From NCBI RefSeq assembly GCF_000733935.1, contig NZ_JPON01000001.1, forward strand, positions 1,240,001 through 1,304,000: a stretch of 64,000 bases of DNA. Direction: 5' to 3'. Every line of letters begins with the position of its first letter. Within the stretch, counting starts at the first letter, position 1. A program made the translations under genes and the position numbers. Shown here in pieces: positions 57,264-64,000 of the stretch. The notes under the pieces are model-generated. The model ran no database searches, was not told where the DNA came from, and saw nothing but the letters and a program-made list of their open reading frames with translations. This DNA comes from Methylomarinum vadi (GTDB lineage Bacteria > Pseudomonadota > Gammaproteobacteria > Methylococcales > Methylomonadaceae).

Positions 57264-58415
57264 CTATTTAGCTAGCAGTTCTTCAGAAAATTTAACAACT
57301 TGATTGCGTCCTCTTTTTTTAGCCTCATAAAGCGCAATGTCGGCATAATGCACTATATTGTCTATGTCGGGTTTCTGTCCGTCCTGATTACTGCTTTGAT
57401 CATGACAATACAGGCCTATACTCATGGTCACGGTAACTTGATGCTGATCTTTCCACCAAGTTTGCTGATTGATTTCATTCCGGATTCTCTCGGCGAAAAT
57501 CAAACCGTTACTGCAACTGGTATTGGTAAAAATGATCACAAATTCCTCGCCACCGTAACGCACCAATACATCGGCGTTTCGGACATGGCGTTTTAGGGTG
57601 GTCGCCACGTCGACCAACACCTGATCACCAAACGAATGTCCAAAACTATCATTGATTAATTTGAAATGATCGATATCCAGCACTAGCAAACACATCGATT
57701 GTCCATAACGCTCATACCCCGCCATAGTCAGTTCGATCTGGTTATAGAAATAACGCCGATTATATAAGCCGGTCAATTGGTCCAAAACAGAGATGTTTTC
57801 ATAATGATCCTTCAACCGTTTGATGTCTTGATAAGCCTTTTCCAGCTTTGCTGTCCGAGCGGTGATCTGCTGCTCCATGACATGAAACAGGCGATAATTA
57901 GTCATCAACTGCCCCAGCATATTTTTGTATATCTCTAATAATCGAATATGCCAGTCTGTAAAATAATAAGGTTCCGGATGAGAAATATTGAGGACGCCGA
58001 TCAATTCCACATTATCGGAAAAAACCGGAACACTGATGATGGAACCAGGCAACTTCCCTTTTTCCTGAGCGGAGCATATGGCAAAGCGTTCGTCTTCAAG
58101 GCAATTATGACAATGTTGCAAGGTTTTTTTCTCGGCGGCCAAACCGATAATACCTTCCCCCACCTTGAACTGCAAAGGCTGAACGGTTTCTTGCGTGTCC
58201 TCGACAATCTCGAAATAACTGAGACCGGTTAAATTTTCCAACATTCCTTCGTCGTTTATCATGAAGAAGGAGCAACGCTCCATATCCTGGTTATGGATTA
58301 ACGCGGACAAGGCTTTTTTTAACAGTTCTTCCTCGCTTTTGACATGATAATTGACCTCGGACAATTCTTTAATGGCCGATAGCGAATTTAATAAATCGAC
58401 GATAATGTCTTCCAT
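57264..58415 (-). CDS. GAF-GGDEF diguanylate cyclase
   Basis: The ATG at 58415 ([12 protein letters not shown]) is preceded by AAGGA and gives 383 residues. Residues 30-170 form a GAF-type sensor ([56 protein letters not shown]) with several Cys that could respond to redox or metal. A coiled linker leads to the GGDEF domain with [33 protein letters not shown] and active site RYGGEEF. It should make c-di-GMP from GTP. No EAL domain is present. It follows an HDOD gene by about 45 bases on the same strand. Confidence 0.92.
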   Translation of the reverse strand: MEDIIVDLLNSLSAIKELSEVNYHVKSEEELLKKALSALIHNQDMERCSFFMINDEGMLENLTGLSYFEIVEDTQETVQPLQFKVGEGIIGLAAEKKTLQHCHNCLEDERFAICSAQEKGKLPGSIISVPVFSDNVELIGVLNISHPEPYYFTDWHIRLLEIYKNMLGQLMTNYRLFHVMEQQITARTAKLEKAYQDIKRLKDHYENISVLDQLTGLYNRRYFYNQIELTMAGYERYGQSMCLLVLDIDHFKLINDSFGHSFGDQVLVDVATTLKRHVRNADVLVRYGGEEFVIIFTNTSCSNGLIFAERIRNEINQQTWWKDQHQVTVTMSIGLYCHDQSSNQDGQKPDIDNIVHYADIALYEAKKRGRNQVVKFSEELLAK

Positions 58416-58461
58416 GTTTTTCCTTACGCTCGTGCTAAGGCTCATGTTAGCTATGCTTTCA

Positions 58462-59325
58462 TTAACTACTGATAATTGTCGCCAACTCCTGAATATCGTC
58501 CCTGCTTGTCACGATTTGCTCGACTGCCGCTGCCGCGTAACCGGCCGGAATTGATAAAAGTTCCAGTTCCGCTTTATATAATGTGATATCGACGGGCATT
58601 CCTTTGTTGATCAAAGACGCCATAGATTGGCTAATTTGATGGAGTGAAATTAACAACATCTCGCTTTCTCCAAAATCAGGATTTTCAAACTCCTTAACGA
58701 CAGTTTGATAGATTGCAGGCAAGCGCCAACGATTCAACAACAAATAACCAAGTTTATAATGACTCACTCCTACTGCATTGCAAATCCCTTCCTTAAGGGA
58801 TTGTCCGCTTTGCTGGCAACGATTAAAAACCGCTTGCATCATTTCGGGAAAAAGAAACACCGCTGCGAGAACGCCTATGTTCAGCAATAATCCTGAGGTA
58901 TAGACCGTTGCGGGTTGCAGCACATCTACTTGCGTTTTAGCCGACAATTTTTGCGCCAATACCGCGGCCGTTAATGCTTGAAGCCAATAGAAATGCGCAT
59001 CGAAGGCCTGGCATTTTCGTGTATCCAGTTGCACGTTCAAGGCAATACTTAATGACAGACTCTTAACCAAATTAAAGCCTAGCACCTGAATAATGGCTTT
59101 ACGCAAATCATTGATTTTTCCGGAATAACCAAAATAGGCGGAATTTGCCAATCCCAACAAACGGGCAACCAAAGAAGGCGATAACGATAAAACTTCCACC
59201 ACCTCGTCGACCGACACATCCGGATTGTTGACCGCATTCATGATCCTGAGACTGACTTCAGGCAGGGGCGGAAGATTCTTAACCTTGCCAAGCTGAACCC
59301 TATAATCTTGTTCGGATTTCACCAT
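58462..59325 (-). CDS. HDOD domain signalling protein
   Basis: This 287-residue HDOD protein shows LPPLPEVSLRIMNAVNNPDVSVDEVVEVLSLSPSLVARLLGLANSAYFGYSGKI (given by its key N-terminal LPPLP...NSAYFG pattern) and IQVLGFNLVKSLSLSIAL, but where HD enzymes carry HDxGK it has LLLNIGVLAAVFLFP, so it is not catalytic. AGGGA precedes the ATG. It is followed on the same strand by the GAF-GGDEF gene, a likely partner. Upstream is ygfX on the same strand, 10 bases away. Confidence 0.85.
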   Translation of the reverse strand: MVKSEQDYRVQLGKVKNLPPLPEVSLRIMNAVNNPDVSVDEVVEVLSLSPSLVARLLGLANSAYFGYSGKINDLRKAIIQVLGFNLVKSLSLSIALNVQLDTRKCQAFDAHFYWLQALTAAVLAQKLSAKTQVDVLQPATVYTSGLLLNIGVLAAVFLFPEMMQAVFNRCQQSGQSLKEGICNAVGVSHYKLGYLLLNRWRLPAIYQTVVKEFENPDFGESEMLLISLHQISQSMASLINKGMPVDITLYKAELELLSIPAGYAAAAVEQIVTSRDDIQELATIISS

Positions 59326-59335
59326 GATTCCCTAT

Positions 59336-59758
59336 TCACAAACCTGAAGTTCTAACGAGAGCCGACAACCTTCGATATTCCTTACCCGATAGTGCATCAC
59401 TAAACACGACAATAATCCACTGTTTTTGCCCGGTCTCGCAATATAAAAACATAACCCAAGGTGTAATAACGGAAGCTTTTCCCAAAGTAATCGGCACAAA
59501 AACCTTATCCTTCAATGCCAACTCCCAGCCGCTTACTTCCGTTAGCCTTATCCCTTTATAATGAATTTCATTATAGTCCGATAACCGAATAAATAAACTG
59601 ACTGATATCAGTCCAAGTAAAATCAACCTTATATCTACGGCCAAACTATTCTGCCAACAAGCAAACAACCCTACAAGATGGATTAAAGTCAGAAAAACCG
59701 CTTTATTTAATGAAGAGCCAATCGCAAAAGTTTCCGTAGTCGGCTTATAATTAAGCAT
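59336..59758 (-). CDS. YgfX (CptA)-like membrane protein
   Basis: The ATG at 59758 (MLNYKPTTETF) has GAGGAA close upstream and gives 140 residues; the longer frame is divergent with ygfZ and unlikely. Two membrane helices (about 16-36 and 38-54) are followed by a soluble beta-rich tail ending in FSDALSGKEYRRLSALVRTSG, which matches the YgfX pattern (DSM..EWRDLRR). YgfX pairs with SdhE in E. coli and has been reported as a toxin-like inhibitor of FtsZ/MreB. No sdhE gene lies adjacent. It is divergent from ygfZ. Confidence 0.6.
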   Translation of the reverse strand: MLNYKPTTETFAIGSSLNKAVFLTLIHLVGLFACWQNSLAVDIRLILLGLISVSLFIRLSDYNEIHYKGIRLTEVSGWELALKDKVFVPITLGKASVITPWVMFLYCETGQKQWIIVVFSDALSGKEYRRLSALVRTSGL

Positions 59759-59825
59759 ATTGTTTCCTCGTTTAATTGTCCATCTTATCTCATTTTCAAC
59801 ATTATCTTTTAATTCAACCACCGCC

Positions 59826-60821
59826 ATGAACCCAGACTGGATATCTTTTTTACAAGCTAACGGCGCCCGACTGACAGCTGAACAACACATAACGTTTCCG
59901 ATGAAATCTTCCCCGGCGGAAAACACGCTTTATCCAATTGCCCATCTTACTGCTTTCAACGTCGCAGGCGCGGACGCCGAATCATTCCTACAGGGACAGC
60001 TCACATGCAACATTAAAGACTTGGACCTTAACCGCGCCAGTCTTGCCGCCTTCTGCAATGCCAAGGGGCGAGTGATCAGCACTTTACTCGTTTGCAAAAC
60101 GGAAAATACATTCATCATCATTTTGCCTCAATCTTTATTGAACAAGGTGATGAATAAGTTACGCATGTATATTCTTCGCGCCAAGGTTCAGCTGCAAGAC
60201 ATGTCGGACCGGCTCTGCTTGTTGGGCCTCGTCAGCGCTGCACCGTCCGTAAACGAAATCCCATTGCCGCAACAACCTTACGCGATTGAACAAAATCGAC
60301 TAAATTTAATGCGGTTGCCGGGGAATTCTCCTCGATATCTAGCTTACGGTACTATCGATCAGGCAAAAACTTTCTGGTCGCAAACTGTCGGCCCGAAAAT
60401 GCTCCCTGCCGGCAATTCCAGTGATTGGATCTATCAGGATTTGTCCGCTGGAATTCCCTGGTTTAACGAGGCAGTCTCGGAAGAATATATTCCTCAGATG
60501 TTGAATATCGATAAGCTCGGCGGCATCAGCTTTAACAAAGGCTGTTATACCGGCCAGGAAATTATTGCCCGTACCCACTACCTGGGCAAAACAAAACGTG
60601 AACTGTTTCTCGCCGAATGCCGTAAAACGGCTATGATTAATGCTGATACGACTATAATCGACCGCAACAGCAAAGAATCTGTCGGCAAGATTGTGGCAAT
60701 AGCCGGCCATGATCAGTCTTGCAGGCTATTATTGGTCATGCAGCCGGAAAAAATCAATCCTGAAGCGCTGGTGTTAAATAATTCCGATCAGGATAGAATC
60801 GACATTATTCCATTTCAATAA
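59826..60821 (+). CDS. ygfZ: Folate-binding iron-sulfur repair protein YgfZ
   Basis: YgfZ binds tetrahydrofolate and helps make or repair certain iron-sulfur enzymes. The 332-residue product (start MNPDWISFL) is a GcvT-like fold with the signature KGCYTGQEIIARTHYLGKTKREL, whose Cys is essential in E. coli YgfZ, and SFLQGQLTCNIKDLD near residue 54. It precedes an HDOD gene by 14 bases and is divergent from the YgfX-like gene. Confidence 0.93.
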   Translation: MNPDWISFLQANGARLTAEQHITFPMKSSPAENTLYPIAHLTAFNVAGADAESFLQGQLTCNIKDLDLNRASLAAFCNAKGRVISTLLVCKTENTFIIILPQSLLNKVMNKLRMYILRAKVQLQDMSDRLCLLGLVSAAPSVNEIPLPQQPYAIEQNRLNLMRLPGNSPRYLAYGTIDQAKTFWSQTVGPKMLPAGNSSDWIYQDLSAGIPWFNEAVSEEYIPQMLNIDKLGGISFNKGCYTGQEIIARTHYLGKTKRELFLAECRKTAMINADTTIIDRNSKESVGKIVAIAGHDQSCRLLLVMQPEKINPEALVLNNSDQDRIDIIPFQ

Positions 60822-60834
60822 CGGAACACATTTC

Positions 60835-61677
60835 ATGCAATTCAAATCTGTTAAAGACTTTCTCGTTCATGTCAAAGCAGAACTGGATGCCAATCGCCTG
60901 ATCTTACCGACACTGCCAGATGTTGCGTTGAGGGTCAGGGATGCGGTATCGAAAGGCGACGCAACCGCCCAGGAACTGGCCGTAATGATCGCAACCGACG
61001 CCGCCTTATCCGCCCGTTTAATTCAGGTTGCCAACAGCCCTCTTTACCGGGGCACCGTTGAAATCAAAAACATCCAGACAGCCGTCACCCGTCTTGGCCA
61101 TAAAACCATCCGCACCCTCATCACCAGCTTGGTGATGCAGCAAATGTTCACGCCCACCAGCGATTTACTGGAACATCATTTTCGCGAAACCTGGGAACAA
61201 AGCGTCAATGTCTCTGCGATCAGTCGGGCTTTGTGCAGTTTCGCTCCCCACTTGAATCCGGACGAAGCCATGCTGGCCGGTTTAATCCATCAACTAGGCA
61301 AACTGCCCATTTTGATGCTGGTGGAGGATATTCCCGAATTCAGGGATAGCCCATCCAGGCTGAATAAACTATTGGAAAAAGCGCATCCACCCATCGGCAA
61401 AATCATTATGGATACGTGGGATTTTCCCGACGAGTTAAAACTGGTGGCGTCCGAATATGTCAATTTTGAACGTGATTCCGGGCCCAAAGCGGATTATGCC
61501 GACATTGTTCAGGTCGCATTTTTACAGAGTATTGCCGGCACCAACCACCCGGCATCGCGCATTGATTGCAATAGCGTGCCCGCCTTTGCCAAGCTGGGAC
61601 TGCAGACCGAAACGGAAGTATTGGAAATCGAAGGAATCTCCGAAGAAATCGAGCTGGCCCAATCCATGCTGATATAA
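60835..61677 (+). CDS. HDOD domain signalling protein
   Basis: The third HDOD protein of the window, 280 residues, shows LPTLPDVALRVRDAVSKGDATAQELAVMIATDAALSARLIQVANSPLYRG in its conserved pattern (LPTLPDVALRV ... RLIQVANSPLYRG) and AVTRLGHKTIRTLITSLVM. At the site of HDxGK it has LIHQLGKLPI, the closest of the three to a real HD site but without the His-Asp pair. It follows ygfZ by 14 bases and is probably cotranscribed with it. An IS200-like element follows. Confidence 0.85.
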   Translation: MQFKSVKDFLVHVKAELDANRLILPTLPDVALRVRDAVSKGDATAQELAVMIATDAALSARLIQVANSPLYRGTVEIKNIQTAVTRLGHKTIRTLITSLVMQQMFTPTSDLLEHHFRETWEQSVNVSAISRALCSFAPHLNPDEAMLAGLIHQLGKLPILMLVEDIPEFRDSPSRLNKLLEKAHPPIGKIIMDTWDFPDELKLVASEYVNFERDSGPKADYADIVQVAFLQSIAGTNHPASRIDCNSVPAFAKLGLQTETEVLEIEGISEEIELAQSMLI

Positions 61678-61743
61678 GTCCCGTTTCAACAAGGGGTCTT
61701 TATGACTAAACAACCACCCGCTCAAGCGGGTGGGTTCCAATAA

Positions 61744-61783
61744 CGGACTGAAAGTCCGGATACGCGTCGACTAAACGACGCGT
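61744..61783. repeat. Two further hairpins at the IS200 right end
   Basis: CGGACT / AGTCCG (61744-61758) and ACGCGTCG / CGACGCGT (61762-61783, loop ACTAAA) lie between the transposase stop and the outer hairpin. IS200/IS605 transposases recognise such subterminal hairpins. The CTAAA pentamer recurs at 61706-61710, 61771-61775, in the loop of the left-end hairpin (62259-62263) and in the adjacent CAGCT / AGCTG hairpin (62242-62253). Confidence 0.6.
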
Positions 61784-61784
61784 C

Positions 61785-62216
61785 TTAGTCGGGCTCCATC
61801 TTGAAATTATCGTTTGGATTAGGTTCAAAGTGATGCTCCAAATATTGCTTTATCATCTCATCAGTCATTTGCCCCACTGTGGCGCAAAAATAACCGCGGG
61901 CTCAAAAATGTCGACCCCAATATCGCTTTTTCAAGTGCGGGAACTCTTCGAACAGATAGCTCGAAGTTCGTCCCTTGATTCGCCTCATGATTTCGCTTGG
62001 GGCCATAGTCGGCGGCGCACTCACCAAAATGTGCACATGATCTTTGCTCACGACACCTTTGATAATCCGTATCTCAAAGGCTTCGCATGTCTGCCGCACC
62101 AAGTCTCTCACTCGTTCGGCTATTTCATCCTTCAGCACTTTATAACGATACTTCGTAACCCAAACAAAATGATACTCAATTTGGTAAACCGTATGGCTGC
62201 CGTATCTATAGTCCAT
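61785..62216 (-). pseudogene. tnpA: IS200/IS605 transposase TnpA, interrupted by TGA
   Basis: The ATG at 62216 has a perfect GGAGGTGGCG ribosome site. The frame runs 104 codons through MDYRYGSHTVYQIEYHFVWVTKYRY, the HUH motif KDHVHILVSAPP and RIKGRTSSYLF to KKRYWGRHF, then meets TGA at 61902-61904 where homologues have Trp (HFWARGYF). The same frame continues ARGYFCATVGQMTDEMIKQYLEHHFEPNPNDNFKMEPD to the TAA at 61785-61787. The catalytic Tyr (IKQYLEHH) lies after the stop, so the truncated product cannot transpose. An intact gene would have 143 codons. Confidence 0.85.
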
Positions 62217-62241
62217 CGCCACCTCCTTGGGCAAATTATCG

Positions 62242-62269
62242 CAGCTAAAGCTGACCGGCTAAAGCCGGT
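62242..62269. repeat. IS200 left-end hairpins
   Basis: Two adjacent perfect hairpins, CAGCT / AGCTG (62242-62253) and ACCGGCT / AGCCGGT (62254-62269), each with an AA loop inside a CTAAAG apex, lie 26 bases upstream of the transposase start codon. They correspond to the left-end recognition hairpin of IS200/IS605. Confidence 0.7.
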
Positions 62270-62367
62270 GGTTTAAACCTTATGATGGATAATTAAAACC
62301 GCGAAAAATGCTAAAATCTGGCGGAAATATTTTTTTATCCGATTGATTTTACTCTAAGGCTTTATGC

Positions 62368-63351
62368 ATGATCGATAAGCAAGCGGCCCTACGCTTTAGA
62401 CGCCTGGGGATTCTCACCATTTTTGCAGTTTATTTCGTTATTCTGGTGGGCGGTATCGTCCGCGCTTCAGGCGCCGGCATGGGCTGTCCCGATTGGCCCA
62501 CCTGCTTCGGACAATGGATTCCGCCAACCAATGAATCCCAATTACCGCCAAACTATCATGAAATCTATGCCGAACGAGGTTACGACAATACCGATTTCAA
62601 CCCGCTGAAAACCTGGACCGAATACACCAATCGCTTGATAGGCGTCACCATCGGTTTTTTTATTTTGCTAACCGCGTGGGCATCAAGAATTTATCTGAAA
62701 GGCGACAAAAACATTTTTTATTTGGCCTTGTCCGTACTATTTTTGGTCGCCTTCCAGGGCTGGTTGGGCTCCGCGGTGGTCGCCAGCAACCTTAAACCAT
62801 TGATGATTACGCTACACATGCTGTTAGCCTTGTTCATTGTGGCTCTCTTAATATATGCGATCGCCCGGTCACAGAAGGCCTTTATTGCCCAAATCGACAG
62901 TCATTTGCTTTCGGAGCGTTTTGTGACGGTATTGAAAATCGCCATGGGCATGACGCTGGTCCAAATCGCCATGGGCACCCAGGTACGGGAAGCCGTGGAT
63001 TTCATCGCTCACCAACATAACTATATCGAGCGAGAATATTGGCGCGACAGCTTTCCATTGCTTTTTTATGTACATCGCTCCTTTTCGTCCATCATCCTAT
63101 TCACTAATTTATGGCTGGTGTGGCAAATTCATAAGGCGGTTGAAAAGCACAATCTGCTGAGGAAATTATCTTATGCGCTGACCGGCTTGATCGTGACGGC
63201 GATTATTGCGGGGATCACCCTGGACCGTTTCGGCATGCCGCCGGTCGCCCAGCCCATTCATTTACTGATGGCTAATTTGATTTTCGGCATGCAGTTTTTC
63301 ATCTTTATCTGCGTGAAATATTCGGCATCGAAGTCACCGCAATATGAGTAA
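62368..63351 (+). CDS. ctaA: Heme A synthase (COX15/CtaA)
   Basis: This inner membrane monooxygenase oxidises the C8 methyl of heme O to a formyl group, making heme A for cytochrome aa3-type oxidases. The 327-residue product has about eight membrane helices and the family stretches LVGGIVRASGAGMGCPDWPTCFGQW (with paired Cys), WTEYTNRLIGVTIGFF, QGWLGSAVVASNL, LHMLLALFI, and VHRSFSSIILFTNLWLV with heme-ligand His. CyoE, the preceding pathway enzyme, is at 24436. A partly overlapping class II aldolase-like gene follows. Confidence 0.95.
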   Translation: MIDKQAALRFRRLGILTIFAVYFVILVGGIVRASGAGMGCPDWPTCFGQWIPPTNESQLPPNYHEIYAERGYDNTDFNPLKTWTEYTNRLIGVTIGFFILLTAWASRIYLKGDKNIFYLALSVLFLVAFQGWLGSAVVASNLKPLMITLHMLLALFIVALLIYAIARSQKAFIAQIDSHLLSERFVTVLKIAMGMTLVQIAMGTQVREAVDFIAHQHNYIEREYWRDSFPLLFYVHRSFSSIILFTNLWLVWQIHKAVEKHNLLRKLSYALTGLIVTAIIAGITLDRFGMPPVAQPIHLLMANLIFGMQFFIFICVKYSASKSPQYE

Positions 63352-63390
63352 ACCGTCGTCACCGCCCGTAGCAAGACAGTCGACACGCCC

Positions 63391-64000
63391 ATGACCGGAA
63401 CAGAAGGCGTAATTAAATATCAATTGCATCATCGCGACGTAGCGATTGATCGTAACGTTTCGACAGCCAATTTGAGCGCCTGGCGGCTCATCCTATTTCG
63501 GCTAAACTTGATTGGACAAAACGCTGCTCGCTATGGCGGCTACGGTTATGGCAACATCAGCGAACGCCTCGGCAATGATCAATTTATTATCAGCGGCACT
63601 CAAACCGGCCATCTGGCGTTGCTGGAACCCCAACATTTTGCCGTGGTGGATCGGGCCGAACCAGGATCGAACCGCCTGTATTCCCATGGTCACTGCAACC
63701 CCTCTTCCGAAGCATTGACACACGCGATCCTGTACCAACAAAATAATGCCATAGGCGCCGTCATTCATGTTCATTGTCCTGAAATATGGTGCCGCACAAA
63801 AACTTTGGAGCTACCTTTTACCCCGGAAAATATTCCTTACGGTACCGTAGACATGGTTGTCGCCGTCACAAACCTATTCACTCAAAACGCTTTCGATCAA
63901 TGCGGCATCTTTAGCATGCTGGGCCATGAAGACGGCATCGTGGCATTTGGCAGCAATATAACGGAGGCGGCGACATTGCTCATCGACAAATTATCACAAG
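63391..64000 (+). CDS. Class II aldolase/adducin-like protein (partial)
   Basis: The frame starts at ATG 63391 and runs off the window after 203 codons without a stop. It reads like a class II aldolase/adducin domain: ARYGGYGYGNISERLGNDQFIISGTQTG near residues 46-72, SHGHCNPSSEALTHAILYQQNNAIGAVIHVHCPEIW (the HxH metal site in VIHVHCPE), and GHEDGIVAFGSN. Members include fuculose-phosphate aldolase and methylthioribulose-phosphate dehydratase. The substrate cannot be assigned, because the C-terminal part is missing. It follows ctaA by about 40 bases on the same strand. Confidence 0.8.
   Translation, partial: MTGTEGVIKYQLHHRDVAIDRNVSTANLSAWRLILFRLNLIGQNAARYGGYGYGNISERLGNDQFIISGTQTGHLALLEPQHFAVVDRAEPGSNRLYSHGHCNPSSEALTHAILYQQNNAIGAVIHVHCPEIWCRTKTLELPFTPENIPYGTVDMVVAVTNLFTQNAFDQCGIFSMLGHEDGIVAFGSNITEAATLLIDKLSQ

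Larger units (their letters stand above)
61714..62269 (-). mobile_element. IS200/IS605-type element (decayed)
   Basis: A single-gene IS200-like element lies between the HDOD and ctaA genes. It is bounded by subterminal hairpins: CCACCCGCT / AGCGGGTGG (61714-61733) on the right end and ACCGGCT / AGCCGGT (62254-62269) on the left end of the minus-strand transposase. There are no terminal inverted repeats or target duplication, as expected for this family. The exact ends are uncertain by some bases. No tnpB gene is present. Confidence 0.8.

Noticed and set aside
61902-61904. TGA in tnpA as a programmed selenocysteine or readthrough codon
   Set aside because: Homologues have Trp here, no selenocysteine element is visible, and a plain nonsense change explains it.

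Overview
The window reads as chromosome of a gammaproteobacterium, most likely a type I (gamma) methanotroph or close relative. The core gene order gyrA-serC-pheA-hisC-tyrA-aroA-cmk-rpsA-ihfB-lapA is the classic gammaproteobacterial one. It is accompanied by rsmD-coaD-yfhL, feoABC, ychF, ygfX/ygfZ, cyoE and ctaA, an SmbP-type metal-binding protein, and a 1158-residue protein that I read as a diphosphate-type PEP carboxykinase. No methane monooxygenase or methanol dehydrogenase gene lies here, so the methanotroph assignment is an inference from style and gene content.

Layout: 1-6.8 kb holds an OmpA tail, a secreted thermonuclease, dtd, a pterin dehydratase, smbP with a perfect palindrome in front, rpe, an inositol-phosphatase-family enzyme, and a Cys-motif protein divergent from a receiver-only response regulator. 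6.9-10.9 kb is a sigma-54 activator gene split by a 2427-bp IS91-like element carrying a frameshifted tyrosine recombinase and a Y2-type transposase; removing the element restores a 520-codon activator in frame. Across the divergent spacer, a good -24/-12 promoter faces the operon methyltransferase-carbonic anhydrase-SDR (11.0-13.0 kb), so that operon has probably lost its activator. 13.1-18 kb carries a DUF1326/DUF2182 pair and pta-ackA.

18-29.6 kb: TPR, HDOD and cNMP-binding proteins, ferredoxin-coaD-rsmD, two M16 peptidases, cyoE-ybiB, PilZ, a HerA-like ATPase and a small membrane protein. 29.7-32.6 kb is feoABC behind a Fur-like box. 32.7-43.9 kb is the long translation/aromatic amino acid/gyrase cluster, all on the minus strand. 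44-47.7 kb holds dienelactone hydrolase, Dabb protein, LMW tyrosine phosphatase and a chemoreceptor with a c-type heme motif in its sensor region.

47.7-54.1 kb is the least familiar part: the putative PPi-PEPCK followed upstream by an overlapping gene pair, a membrane protein with a long coiled coil and a Gln/Glu/Lys-rich coiled-coil protein with a possible SPFH-like head. 54.4-64 kb holds a COG3146-type acyltransferase, tRNA-Met with a near-consensus promoter overlapping the ychF stop codon, ychF, a GAF-GGDEF cyclase, two HDOD proteins around ygfX/ygfZ, a decayed IS200/IS605 copy whose transposase lost its catalytic tyrosine by a stop codon, heme A synthase, and the start of a class II aldolase.

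Signalling genes are dense (three HDOD proteins, GGDEF, PilZ, cNMP-binding, response regulator, chemoreceptor), while the two transposons are the clear accessory insertions.
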